In this document: piece by piece, positions 14,167 through 23,315 of the stretch
How positions within the stretch are numbered: the first letter of the stretch is position 1
Layout of the letters: each line of letters begins with the position of its first letter
Position numbers and translations under genes: made by a program
Assembly (NCBI RefSeq): GCF_003852545.1
Contig: NZ_QAJR01000047.1
Span: 1 to 40,542, forward strand
Direction: 5' to 3'
DNA length: 40,542 nt
Source: Acidovorax sp. FJL06
Lineage (GTDB): Bacteria > Pseudomonadota > Gammaproteobacteria > Burkholderiales > Burkholderiaceae_C
The notes under the pieces: generated by a model
The model's database searches: none
What the model was told of the DNA's origin: nothing
Seen by the model: the letters and a program-made list of their open reading frames with translations, nothing else

Positions 14167-17100
14167 TCAAGCGTCCACCATCGTCAGGGCCGATTCCATG
14201 TCCACCGCCACGATGCGCGACACGCCCTGCTCCTGCATGGTCACGCCGATCAGTTGCTCGGCCATTTCCATCGCGATCTTGTTGTGGCTGATGAACAGGA
14301 ACTGCGTGCCCTTGCTCATGCTGGACACCAGCTTGGCATAACGCTCGGTGTTGGCGTCGTCCAGCGGCGCGTCCACCTCGTCCAGCAGGCAGAACGGCGC
14401 GGGGTTGAGCTGGAAGATCGCAAACACCAGCGCGATGGCCGTGAGCGCCTTCTCGCCGCCCGACAGCAGGTGGATGGTCTGGTTCTTCTTGCCCGGGGGC
14501 TGGGCCATCACCTGCACGCCGGAGTCGAGGATTTCGTCGCCCGTGATGATGAGCTTGGCCTGGCCGCCGCCGAACAGCTCGGGGAACATGCGGCCAAAGT
14601 GTGCGTTGACGGTGTCGAAGGTGCCCGAGAGCAGTTGGCGCGTTTCGCCGTCGATCTTGCGGATCGCGTCTTCCAGCGTGTTCATGGCCTCGGTCAGGTC
14701 GGCCGTTTGCGCATCGAGGAACACCTTGCGCTCGCTGGCGAGCTTGAGTTCGTCCAGCGCCGCCAGGTTGACCGCGCCCAGGGCCGCGATTTCACGGTGC
14801 AGGCGGTCGATTTCGCCTTGCAGGCCCCCCACGCGCACGTTGCCGTCCGCAATGGACTGGGCCACGGCTTCAAGGTCGGCCTGGGCGTCGGCCAGCAGGG
14901 TGGTGTACTGCTCCAGGCCCAGGCGCGCGGCCTGCTCCTTGAGCTGGAACTCGGTGATGCGCGCGCGCAGCGGGTCGAGCGCGCGTTCGAGCTGCATGCG
15001 GCGCTCGTCGCTGGCGCGCAGCTTGGTGGTGAGGTCGTCGTATTCGCTGCGCTGGGCACCCAAGGCCTTTTCGCGCTCCATCTTCACATCCAGCGCGGCC
15101 TGCAGGCCACCTTGCGCGGCGGCGTCGGACAGGCGGGCCAGCTCGCCCTGCGCGCGCTGCTCTTCGTCGGCCAGGGCCTTGGCCTGTTGCGTGGCGGTTT
15201 CGATGGAGCGGTTGAGTTCGCCCCGGCGCGCCTCCAGGCTGCGCTGCGAGAAGGTGGCCTCCTGCGCCTGGCGCTCCAGCGTGCGCTGCTGTTCGCGGCA
15301 GGCGGTGAGCTTGCGCTCGGCCTCGATCACCTTGTCGCCCAGTTGGGCTTCGCGCTCCTGGCTGTCGGCCAGTTGCATGTCCAGCTCTTCAAACCGCGCC
15401 TCGGCGGCCACGCGGCGCTCCTGCAGGTCGGCCAGTTGGGCCTCCACCTCGGCCAGGTCGCCGTCGATCTGCTGGCTGCGCGCGCGGGTCTGTTCGGCCA
15501 GTTGCGTGAGGCGCAGGGTTTCGACCTGCAGCTCGTGGGCGCGGCCCTGGGTTTCGGTGGCTTCGCGGCGCGCGGACACCAGGCGCTGCGAGGCGTCGGC
15601 ATAGGCCGCCTCGGCGCGGACCAGGGCGGTGCGGGATTCTTCGGCGATCAGGGCCTGGGCGCGCAGTTCCTTCTCGAGGTGCTCGATCTCTTGTGCGCGG
15701 GCCAGCATGCCCGACTGCTCGGAGTCTTGCGCGTAAAAGCTCACGCTGTGGGCGCTGACGGCATGGCCCGTGGGCACAAACACCATTTCACCGGGCTGCA
15801 GCTGGCTGCGGCGGGCCAGGGCGTCGTCCAGCGTGGGGGCCGTATAGCAGCCCTGCAACCAGTCGATGAGCACGGCGCGCAAACCGGCGTCATGAAGGCG
15901 CAGCAGGTCGGACAGGCGGGCGTGGGACGAGGGGGTTTCGGGGTGGCCTGCAGCGGGGGCGCTGTAGAAGGCCAGCCGCGCGGGCGGTGCATCGGTGCCG
16001 CCGGAGCCAAGGAAGCCCCGCACCATGTCCAGGCGCCCGACTTCCAGCGCCGCCAGGCGCTCGCGCAGCGCGGCTTCGAGCGCGTTTTCCCAGCCGGGTT
16101 CGATGTGGATGCGGCTCCACAGGCCTTGCAGGCCGTCCAGGCCATGCTTGGCCAGCCAGGGGCGCAGCTTGCCGTCGGTCTTGACCTTTTCCTGCAGGGC
16201 CTTGAGCGCTTCCATGCGGGCGGACAACTCGGCCTGGCGCGCACTTTCGGTGTTCACGGCCTGCTGGCGGGTGCGGCGGTCATCATCCAGCTGGGGCACG
16301 GACTCCTGCAGCTCGTGCAGGCGGGCCTCGGTGGTTTCGGCAATCTCTTGCGCCTCTTCCAGTTGCTCGCGCAGGTTGGTCAGGCGGGCCTCGTCGGGCG
16401 CGGCCAGCGCGTTGCGGTCGGTGCGCAGGCGCTCAAAGCGGGTATCGAGTTGGCGGCTTTGTTCGTCAAAGCTGCGCTGCTCGGCGGCCAGCACGCCGAT
16501 CTGCTGCTGCACCTGCACCACGCTGCTGCGCTGCTCGGCGGTGCGGCTTTGGGCCTGGCGCAGGGCGTCTTCCAGGTCGGGCAGCTGCATGGCTTGTTCT
16601 TCGACCTGGGCGGCCAGCAGTTCGGCACGCTCTTCGGCGTCCACGCCCGCACCGGCCAGGTTCTCCAGCTCCACGTCGGCATCTTCCTTGCGGGCTTGCC
16701 ATTGGGCGATTTGCTCGGCCAGTTGCACCAGGCGCTGCTCCACGCGCTGGCGGCCTTCGACCACGTAGCGGATCTCGGCTTCGAGCTTGCCGACCTCGGC
16801 CGTGGCTTCGTAGAGCTTGCCCTGGGCCTGGTTGACCTGGTCGCCCGCGGCGTAATGGGCCTGGCGGATGGTTTCGAGGTCGGACTCGACGGCGCGCAGG
16901 TCGGCCATGCGCGATTCGAGGTCGTTCACGGCCTGCAGGCCATCGAGGCGCACCTTGGCCTGGTCGGCCTCGGCGTCGGCACGCTTCAGGAACCACAGCT
17001 GGTGCTGCTTGAGCGTGGCATCGGCGTGCAGGGTGTTGTATTTGGCGGCCACCTCGGCCTGCTTTTCGAGCTTTTCGAGGTTGGCGTTCAGCTCGCGCAG

Positions 17101-17691
17101 GATATCTTCGACCCGGGTGAGGTTCTCACGCGTGTCGTGCAGGCGGTTTTCGGTTTCGCGGCGGCGCTCCTTGTATTTGGAGACGCCGGCGGCCTCTTCG
17201 AGGAACAGGCGCAGCTCCTCAGGGCGGCTTTCGATGATGCGGCTGATGGTGCCCTGGCCGATGATGGCGTAGGCACGCGGGCCCAGGCCCGTGCCCAGGA
17301 ACACGTCCTGCACGTCACGGCGGCGCACGGGCTGGTTGTTGAGGTAGTAGCTGCTGGTGCCGTCGCGCGTAAGCACGCGCCGCACCGCGACCTCGCCGTA
17401 CTGGCCCCACTGGCCGCCCGCGCGGTGGTCGGAGTTGTCGAACACCAGCTCCACGCTGGCACGGCTGGCCTGCTTGCGGGTGGTGGTGCCGCTGAAGATC
17501 ACGTCCTGCATGCTCTCGCCGCGCAGCTCGCTGGCCTTGCTCTCGCCCAGCACCCAGCGCACCGCGTCCATGATGTTGGACTTGCCGCAGCCGTTGGGGC
17601 CCACCACGCCGACCAGTTGCCCGGGCAGCATGAAGTTGGTGGGTTCAGCGAACGACTTGAAACCGGAAAGCTTGATCGAGGTAAGACGCAC
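14167..17691 (-). CDS. smc: Chromosome segregation ATPase SMC
   Basis: A 1174-residue SMC protein that would load on DNA with ScpA/ScpB to compact and segregate chromosomes. The N-terminal Walker A is GPNGCGKSN (31-39) after MRLTSIKLSGFKSFAEPT. Two long Glu/Gln/Arg-rich coiled-coil arms flank a hinge near residues 520-640. The C-terminal head has the signature LLSGGEKALTAIA and Walker B FCLLDEVDAPLDD. Length is standard. The start is a GTG at 17691. It heads a minus-strand series smc-zipA-ligA with 16-bp and 14-bp gaps, which is likely one operon continuing to the PBP gene. Confidence 0.96.
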   Translation of the reverse strand: MRLTSIKLSGFKSFAEPTNFMLPGQLVGVVGPNGCGKSNIMDAVRWVLGESKASELRGESMQDVIFSGTTTRKQASRASVELVFDNSDHRAGGQWGQYGEVAVRRVLTRDGTSSYYLNNQPVRRRDVQDVFLGTGLGPRAYAIIGQGTISRIIESRPEELRLFLEEAAGVSKYKERRRETENRLHDTRENLTRVEDILRELNANLEKLEKQAEVAAKYNTLHADATLKQHQLWFLKRADAEADQAKVRLDGLQAVNDLESRMADLRAVESDLETIRQAHYAAGDQVNQAQGKLYEATAEVGKLEAEIRYVVEGRQRVEQRLVQLAEQIAQWQARKEDADVELENLAGAGVDAEERAELLAAQVEEQAMQLPDLEDALRQAQSRTAEQRSSVVQVQQQIGVLAAEQRSFDEQSRQLDTRFERLRTDRNALAAPDEARLTNLREQLEEAQEIAETTEARLHELQESVPQLDDDRRTRQQAVNTESARQAELSARMEALKALQEKVKTDGKLRPWLAKHGLDGLQGLWSRIHIEPGWENALEAALRERLAALEVGRLDMVRGFLGSGGTDAPPARLAFYSAPAAGHPETPSSHARLSDLLRLHDAGLRAVLIDWLQGCYTAPTLDDALARRSQLQPGEMVFVPTGHAVSAHSVSFYAQDSEQSGMLARAQEIEHLEKELRAQALIAEESRTALVRAEAAYADASQRLVSARREATETQGRAHELQVETLRLTQLAEQTRARSQQIDGDLAEVEAQLADLQERRVAAEARFEELDMQLADSQEREAQLGDKVIEAERKLTACREQQRTLERQAQEATFSQRSLEARRGELNRSIETATQQAKALADEEQRAQGELARLSDAAAQGGLQAALDVKMEREKALGAQRSEYDDLTTKLRASDERRMQLERALDPLRARITEFQLKEQAARLGLEQYTTLLADAQADLEAVAQSIADGNVRVGGLQGEIDRLHREIAALGAVNLAALDELKLASERKVFLDAQTADLTEAMNTLEDAIRKIDGETRQLLSGTFDTVNAHFGRMFPELFGGGQAKLIITGDEILDSGVQVMAQPPGKKNQTIHLLSGGEKALTAIALVFAIFQLNPAPFCLLDEVDAPLDDANTERYAKLVSSMSKGTQFLFISHNKIAMEMAEQLIGVTMQEQGVSRIVAVDMESALTMVDA

Positions 17692-17877
17692 GGGTCAGAG
17701 GGCGGGCAAAAATGGGCGGGACGGAGGGCAAAGTGGCGCCGGACGGGCGTTCCGGGCGGGGAATTCGCAGGCGACTGCAATGGCGGAATGATACCGCGCC
17801 GCCTGCCGGCCCCCGCCCCCCGGCGGGCGGGCATGGGCCCCTCGCCGGGGCCGGGAGGACACATTCGGTTAAAACAG

Positions 17878-17922
17878 GCTCTATGGTGCTACCAACAAGC
17901 CCAAGCAGCTATCAATTTTGAC
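17878..17922 (+). repeat. Dispersed element, copy R4
   Basis: GCTCTATGGTGCTACCAACA then AGCCCAAGCAGCTATCAATT then TTGAC. It shares ACAAGC, CAAGCAGCTATCAA and the AT-rich tail with the 27124 copy. It lies in the 260-bp gap between the GGDEF-EAL gene and the smc start, about 190 bp from smc. The rest of the gap (17692-17877) is very GC-rich, with hairpin-prone GCCGGCCCCC/CGGCGGGCGG runs and no clear promoter. Confidence 0.75.
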
Positions 17923-17951
17923 AACCCTGCCTGGCAGCGCCCCCACAGGGT

Positions 17952-20900
17952 TCAGGCCTTCGGCGCACCGGGGCCGTTGGTACTGCGCACCAGGGCCTCA
18001 AACTCGGCCACCGGCACGGGAGGGCTGAGCAGGTAGCCCTGCCAGGCATGGCAGTGGTTGCGCTCCAGAAACTCGCGCTGCGCCTCGGTCTCCACCCCTT
18101 CGGCAATCACGCGCAGGCCCAGGCTGGTGCCCAGGGCCACCACGGTGCGGGCGATGGCGGCGTCGTTGGGGTCGGTGAGCACATCGCGCACAAAGCTCTG
18201 GTCGATCTTGAGCTGGTCCAGCGGCAGGCGCTTGAGGTAGGACAGCGACGAATAGCCGGTGCCGAAGTCGTCCAGCGAAAAGCCCACGCCGTAGCCCTTG
18301 AGCTGGCCCATCTTGTCGATGGTGTCCTCCACGTCTTCCAGCAGCAGGCCTTCGGTCATCTCCAGCTTGAGCTGGCGCCCATCGGTGCCGGCCCCGGCCA
18401 GGGCTGCCAGCACCTGGGCCACGAAACCGCTTTGGTGGAACTGGCGCGGGCTCACGTTGACGGCCAGGCTCAGGGGGGCCAGCTCGGGCTGCAGGGCCCA
18501 TGAGGCCAGGCACTGGCAGGCCGTCTTCAGCACCCATTCGCCCAGCGGCAGGATGAGCCCGGTCTCTTCGGCCAGCGGAATGAACTGGGCGGGCGAGACA
18601 AAACCATCGCGCGGGTGGCGCCAGCGCAGCAGGGCCTCGGCACCAATGATGCGGCCCTGGTCGATCTGGGGCTGGTAGTACAGCTCGAACTGCCCCTGGG
18701 CCAGCCCGGCGCGCATGTCCAGCTCCAGGGCCGCCCGCGCACTCACGGCGGCCTGCATTCCAGGGTCGTAGAAGCGCAGGGTGTCGCGGCCGGCGTCCTT
18801 GGCCTGGTAGAGCGCCAGGTCCGCGCGCTTGAGCAAGTCGTCCGCCGTCTCGTGCATGCCGCTGAAGACCGTGATGCCCATGCTCAGCGAGCTGTGGTGG
18901 GTGTCGCCATCGAGCAGGTAGGGCTCGCGCAGCGCGGCCAGAATGCGCTGGCCCATTTCTTCACCGCGCGCCGCAGCCTCTTCGGGGCTGCTGCCCAGGT
19001 CTTCGAGCACCACCACGAATTCATCACCGCCCTGGCGGGCCACGGTGTCGTCCTCGTGCACGCAACTGCGCAGCCGGTGCGCCACCTGCAACAGCAGGGT
19101 GTCGCCCCGTTCGTGGCCCCGGGTTTCGTTGAGGGTCTTGAAGTTGTCCAGGTCCAGCATCAGCAAGGCGCCGCTGCGGTGGTGGCGCGCACTGGTGGCC
19201 AGCGCCTGTTGCAGCCGGTCCATCAGCAGCCGCCGGTTGGGCAGGCGGGTGAGCGGGTCGTAATAGGCCAGGGTGTTGATCTCTTCCTCGGCCGCCTTGT
19301 GCTGGCTCAGGTCCTGCATGGTGATGAGGCGCCCACCATCGACAAAGATCCCCGAGATCTCCACGGGCTTGAGTTTTCCGTCCGCGCACAGGATGGTGTA
19401 CTCCGCCGCCGGAATCACGCTCTTGCCCAGAAAATCCGCCAGATTCTTGCGCGTGGCCCCGCGCTCGATGGGGTCGGGGTATGCGCGCACCCACCAGGTA
19501 TCCACATCAGGCACCTCTTCTGCGGTGTAGCCACAGATCTGCACATAACGCTCGTTGCAAAAGCTGATGAAGCCATCGTCCTGCACCAGGCACAGGCCCA
19601 TGGGCAGGCGCTCCAGGATGCTGCGCAGGCGCTGCTCGTTGGCGCGCAGGGTTTCCTCCATGCGCTTGCGCGAGGTGATGTCCTGCACCACCGCGATGTG
19701 GTGGCCAGGAGCCGCCCCACGCACCCACATGGGCGATACCGTGAGGTCGCCCCACACCACATGTCCGTCCTTGTGGATGTAGCGCTTTTCCAGGCGGTAT
19801 TCCGGGATTTCGCCTGCCTTGAGGCGCTCCAGCTGAACCAGGTCTTCGGCCAGGTCCTCCGGGTGGGTCAGGCCCTGGAAAGTCAGGCCCAGCATCTCCT
19901 TGGCGCTGTAGCCCACGATGTCCGCATACCGCTGGTTGACGCGCAGGAACTGGCCGGTGTGGGTGTCCAGCAGGGCCACGCCCACCGTGGCCTGGTTGAA
20001 CAGCGCGCGGAACCGATCCTCACTTTCGCGCCGCGCATCGTCGGACACCTGGGCGCGCACCAGGGCCAGGGTGCGCTGGCGCACCAGCAGCCCCACCGTG
20101 GACGCCAGCAGCAGCGAGACCAGCGCCCCGGCCAGTCCTGCCAGCAGCGGCAGGCGGGACTCGGCAGGGGTCAGAAACGAGCGGGTGGGATGGAAGGTGA
20201 GCTGCCAGCGCCGGTCATGCACCACCAGATCCCGCACCAGGGGTTTGGCCCCTGGCAGGCTGGGCGAGGTCTGTTCCAGCAGCGGGCGCACCAGGGTGTC
20301 ACCAACATCCACGCGCACCGTGCCCAGGTCGGCCATCGACACCGCAATGCCATTGAGAAAACCCTGGCCGCCCAGCCCCTGCACCAGGTCATACACCCGG
20401 ATGGTGGACGCCACAGCCCCGACGAAGCGCAGCTCGGCCGTGCCGGCCGTGGGGTCGAACACCGGCACGCGGATCACGACGCCCTGGCGGTACTTGTCCT
20501 CCTGGATCAAGTCGAACGGCGCCGACACCACCGTCTGGCCGCTGTCGCGGCTGTAGCGCATGGCGGCCAGGTTGGCGGGCTGTGCACTGATGTCGAGGCC
20601 CAGCACGCTCTCGTTGCCCACCATGGGCCACAGGTACTCGGCCACGAAGTACTCGGCCCGCTCACCCGGCGGGTGGATCTTGAAGTCAGGAAAACCATCG
20701 GGCGACAGCGATTTGTCCGCCCGCACGCGCGCCTCGTAGGCCACGCGCTCGCTGCCCGGCACCCAGCGCGTAAACGCCAGGTTGCGCACACCCGGGTAGC
20801 GCTGCCCTACCTCCATCTCGCTGGCGGCGCGTTCAAAGTCCAGGCGGGACAGGTGCGGGTTGGCGGTGAACAAGCCTCGCAGGCCATTGACCACTTCGGT

Positions 20901-21152
20901 GTGGCCGGCAAGGCGCTGGCCCAGGGCCTCGGAGAAGGCCCGGGTCTCCTGGGTGAAGCGGGCTTGCTCGATCTGCGCCATCGAATCCGCCTGGTGCCAC
21001 CCCAGCCACAGGCTCAGCGCAAGCCCCAGCACAGCCACGGCCAAGCCCGACAGCCAGTGCCTGTAGCGGCCCGGCGGCACCGGGCCGGCGGGATGGGGGG
21101 AGCCGAGGGGAGTCAGAAGAGCGCCTTTGCCTTTGCATCGCCGGCCAGACAT
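17952..21152 (-). CDS. CHASE-PAS-PAS-GGDEF-EAL cyclic di-GMP signalling protein
   Basis: A 1066-residue inner-membrane protein. TM1 is at about 33-52. A periplasmic CHASE-type sensor (about 90-320) contains VRNLAFTRWVPG and the YLWPMVGNESVLGLDI stretch typical of CHASE domains. TM2 is at about 334-356. Two PAS domains follow (about 375-500 and 505-620), then GGDEF (motif 708-712) and EAL (motif 839-841, with LDDFGTGYSS and KIDQSFV further on). Both active-site signatures are intact. The inhibitory RxxD site upstream of GGDEF reads HEDD, so product inhibition is probably lost. The start is uncertain: ATG at 21152 is used; a TTG at 21191 also reads in frame. Confidence 0.92.
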   Translation of the reverse strand: MSGRRCKGKGALLTPLGSPHPAGPVPPGRYRHWLSGLAVAVLGLALSLWLGWHQADSMAQIEQARFTQETRAFSEALGQRLAGHTEVVNGLRGLFTANPHLSRLDFERAASEMEVGQRYPGVRNLAFTRWVPGSERVAYEARVRADKSLSPDGFPDFKIHPPGERAEYFVAEYLWPMVGNESVLGLDISAQPANLAAMRYSRDSGQTVVSAPFDLIQEDKYRQGVVIRVPVFDPTAGTAELRFVGAVASTIRVYDLVQGLGGQGFLNGIAVSMADLGTVRVDVGDTLVRPLLEQTSPSLPGAKPLVRDLVVHDRRWQLTFHPTRSFLTPAESRLPLLAGLAGALVSLLLASTVGLLVRQRTLALVRAQVSDDARRESEDRFRALFNQATVGVALLDTHTGQFLRVNQRYADIVGYSAKEMLGLTFQGLTHPEDLAEDLVQLERLKAGEIPEYRLEKRYIHKDGHVVWGDLTVSPMWVRGAAPGHHIAVVQDITSRKRMEETLRANEQRLRSILERLPMGLCLVQDDGFISFCNERYVQICGYTAEEVPDVDTWWVRAYPDPIERGATRKNLADFLGKSVIPAAEYTILCADGKLKPVEISGIFVDGGRLITMQDLSQHKAAEEEINTLAYYDPLTRLPNRRLLMDRLQQALATSARHHRSGALLMLDLDNFKTLNETRGHERGDTLLLQVAHRLRSCVHEDDTVARQGGDEFVVVLEDLGSSPEEAAARGEEMGQRILAALREPYLLDGDTHHSSLSMGITVFSGMHETADDLLKRADLALYQAKDAGRDTLRFYDPGMQAAVSARAALELDMRAGLAQGQFELYYQPQIDQGRIIGAEALLRWRHPRDGFVSPAQFIPLAEETGLILPLGEWVLKTACQCLASWALQPELAPLSLAVNVSPRQFHQSGFVAQVLAALAGAGTDGRQLKLEMTEGLLLEDVEDTIDKMGQLKGYGVGFSLDDFGTGYSSLSYLKRLPLDQLKIDQSFVRDVLTDPNDAAIARTVVALGTSLGLRVIAEGVETEAQREFLERNHCHAWQGYLLSPPVPVAEFEALVRSTNGPGAPKA

Positions 21153-21298
21153 CCGGCCGGACCACGGTGAATGAGCGCAGGATAGCGGCAATCCCGGCCC
21201 GTCGGAACCAACATTCTGTTACCGCCCATTATTTAAGAAAAAAATGCCACCAGCGCAACAGTGCCATGCGCCACAAGCTATGAAATGATGAGCATCTT

Positions 21299-22786
21299 TC
21301 ATGACCGGCGGGTCGCGGCGGGCGGTGCCGCCACCGGGTACGGGGCAAAGCGGCTGTGGTTCTCGTTCACGTCCAGCGCCCGCCCGATGGGCGGGAACGC
21401 GCGCTGGGGGCAGGCATCGCGCTCGCACACCTTGCAGCCCATGCCGATCGGCACGGCAGCCTCGGGGTTGGCCAGGTCCAGCCCCCTTGAATACACCAGC
21501 TGCGCCGCATGCCGGATGTCGCAGCCCAGCGCCACCGAGAACTCCTTGCCCGGCACCCCCCACCCGCCCCCGCCCCGCGCCACGGTGCGCGCCACCCACA
21601 GGTAGGCCCGGCCATCGGGCATGCGCGCCACCTGCGGCACGGTGCGGCCCGGCTGGGCAAAGGCCTCGTACACATTCCACAGCGGGCAGGTGCCGCCGAT
21701 CTTGCTGAAGTGAAAGTGTGTGGCCGACTGCCGCTTGCTGATGTTGCCCGCCCGGTCCACCCGGATGAAGAAAAAGGGCACGCCGCGCGCACTGGGCCGC
21801 TGCAGCGTGGACAGGCGGTGGCACACGGTTTCGAAGCCCACGCCAAACTGGTGGCCCAGCCGGTCGATGTCGTAGTGCGCCGCTTCGGCCGCCCGCAAAA
21901 AGGCGGTGTAGGGCAGCACCAGCGCGCCCGCAAAGTAGTTGGCCAGGCCAATGCGCGCCAGCGCCCGGGCCTGGTCGCTCGCCAGCCCCGCGCCATCGGC
22001 CATGCGCTGCAGCTCGGCGCCCTGCTCCAAAAAAGCCAGCTGCGTGGCCATCTGAAACGCACGCTGCCCCCTCTCCAGCCCCGCCGCCAGCTGCAGCAGC
22101 CCGGCCTCGGCCTGGAACACACGCTGCGCCTGCCCTGGCAGGTCGGCCACGTCCACCACGCGCACGCCATGGGCCTGCCGCAGCCGCTGCGCCAGTCCCT
22201 CGTCGGCGCGGCCTGGCTGCAGGCCCCAGTCGGCCGCGCACTGCTCGGCGGCGTCGTCCAGCTCGGCAATGTGGTTCTGGCGGGCAAAGAAGAAGTCACG
22301 CACCTCCTCGTAGGCCATGGGCGGGTGGCTGGGCAGCGGGGCCTGGCCACTGCGGTCATCGCCCAGGCCCCATTGCGTGTTGAGGCTGCCCAGGGCCTCC
22401 AGCCGCTCCAGCGCCTGGCGGTGGCGTTGGTGCAGGGCCAGCAGCGTGCGGGCCACGGCAGGCATGCCAGCGGCCAGCTCGCGGATCTCGGCCAGCGAGA
22501 CGGCGTCGCCCGCGCCCTCCCCGGCCAACCCTGCAGGCAGATCGGCCAGCACCTCGCGCAGGCCGGTGATGAGGCGCGCCTCGTCGTCGTCCGAAAAGCG
22601 CTGCACGTCCACACCGAACACGGCGTTGATCTTGAGCAACACGGGCACCGTGAGCGGGCGCTGGTTCTGCTCCAGCTGGTTGAGGTAGCTGGCCGACAGG
22701 TCCAGCGCACGCGCCAGCGCCACCTGGGTCATGCCGCGTTCTTCGCGCAGGCGGCGCAGGCGCACGCCCATGAAGGTTTTTTTCAT
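21299..22786 (-). CDS. ScfR/RamB/PrpR(Mtb)-type regulator: XRE HTH with Cys-cluster C-terminal domain
   Basis: A 495-residue transcription factor. The N-terminal XRE helix-turn-helix is GVRLRRLREERGMTQVALAR with LSASYLNQLEQNQRPLT. The middle has IrrE/ImmA-like (DUF955) character, including ANYFAGALVLPYTAFLRAAE, but lacks a clear HExxH zinc-protease site. The C-terminal DUF2083 part holds CPLWNVY, CDIRHA and GMGCKVCERDACPQRAFPP, the cysteine set that in mycobacterial PrpR holds a 4Fe-4S cluster. That family controls methylcitrate and glyoxylate genes in response to short-chain acyl-CoA. Divergence from the methylcitrate operon at 22920 fits this. Classical Gram-negative PrpR proteins are sigma-54 activators, so this is a different regulator type. 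Confidence 0.88.
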   Translation of the reverse strand: MKKTFMGVRLRRLREERGMTQVALARALDLSASYLNQLEQNQRPLTVPVLLKINAVFGVDVQRFSDDDEARLITGLREVLADLPAGLAGEGAGDAVSLAEIRELAAGMPAVARTLLALHQRHRQALERLEALGSLNTQWGLGDDRSGQAPLPSHPPMAYEEVRDFFFARQNHIAELDDAAEQCAADWGLQPGRADEGLAQRLRQAHGVRVVDVADLPGQAQRVFQAEAGLLQLAAGLERGQRAFQMATQLAFLEQGAELQRMADGAGLASDQARALARIGLANYFAGALVLPYTAFLRAAEAAHYDIDRLGHQFGVGFETVCHRLSTLQRPSARGVPFFFIRVDRAGNISKRQSATHFHFSKIGGTCPLWNVYEAFAQPGRTVPQVARMPDGRAYLWVARTVARGGGGWGVPGKEFSVALGCDIRHAAQLVYSRGLDLANPEAAVPIGMGCKVCERDACPQRAFPPIGRALDVNENHSRFAPYPVAAPPAATRRS

Positions 22787-22826
22787 TGTTTCTTTCGTTG
22801 CAGGGCGGCGCGCACGATTCTCAATC

Positions 22827-22917
22827 TTCGCAAGATTTGCAAATCACCACCACCCTCTTCGCAATCATTCGCCAATTCAGCCCTTATCGAGGGAAGCCAT
22901 TGTGCGTAAATTGCGAA
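22827..22917. promoter_or_regulatory. Cluster of TTCGCAA/TTTGCAA operator half-sites
   Basis: In the 133-bp divergent gap, TTCGCAA occurs at 22827-22833 and 22858-22864, TTTGCAAA at 22836-22843, a looser TTCGCCAA at 22868-22875, and the reverse complement TTGCGAA at 22911-22917. The sites at 22827 and 22836 are spaced 9 bp start to start. RamB and related regulators are reported to bind TTTGCAAA-like sequences, so these are probably binding sites of the adjacent regulator. The last lies 3 bp before the thioesterase ATG, where binding would block initiation or translation. Confidence 0.7.
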
Positions 22918-22919
22918 GC

Positions 22920-23315
22920 ATGACAACCCCCAACAGCACCGTCGAGTTGACGGAGATCGTGTTCCCCGCAGAGGCCAACCACTACGGCACGCTGTTTGGC
23001 GGCAACGCCCTGCAGCTCATGGCCAAGGCGGCGTTTCTGGCGGCACGTGGTGCCGCACAGCGCGACGTGGTGATGGCGGGCGTGACGGATGTGCGCTTTC
23101 TGGCCCCCGTGCCCGTGGGCCATGTGCTCACGCTGCGCGCCTGGGTCAGCCGCATCGGGCGCAGCTCGCTCACCGTGTGCGTGACCGGCCTGGCCGCCAC
23201 GCTGGGCTCGCCCCAGGACGAGGTGCTGAAGGGGATTTTTGACATGGTGGCGGTGGATGCCAAAGGCCGCCCCGTTGCCATCACCAACGCCTATGTAAAC
23301 CAGGAGACCGCATGA
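22920..23315 (+). CDS. Hotdog-fold acyl-CoA thioesterase (YciA/ACOT type)
   Basis: A 131-residue cytosolic thioesterase, [20 protein letters not shown]. The motif [20 protein letters not shown] is the catalytic helix region of YciA/ACOT hotdog enzymes; the N and D/E positions vary in this family. [16 protein letters not shown] and a basic [10 protein letters not shown] stretch follow. The ATG at 22920 is the first codon consistent with the family; the frame is open further up through the regulator's promoter. It overlaps prpC by 4 bp (ATGA at 23312-23315), so it is translationally coupled to methylcitrate synthase. It may release CoA from propionyl-CoA or another short acyl-CoA, acting as a safety valve. 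That role is inferred from position only. Confidence 0.85.
   Translation: MTTPNSTVELTEIVFPAEANHYGTLFGGNALQLMAKAAFLAARGAAQRDVVMAGVTDVRFLAPVPVGHVLTLRAWVSRIGRSSLTVCVTGLAATLGSPQDEVLKGIFDMVAVDAKGRPVAITNAYVNQETA

Noticed and set aside
17760-17870. GC-rich hairpins upstream of smc as a riboswitch
   Set aside because: The pairing is what GC-rich runs give by chance; I see no known aptamer layout and no U-run.
22731-22919. An N-terminal extension of the thioesterase
   Set aside because: It would cover the regulator start and the operator half-sites and has no family resemblance.
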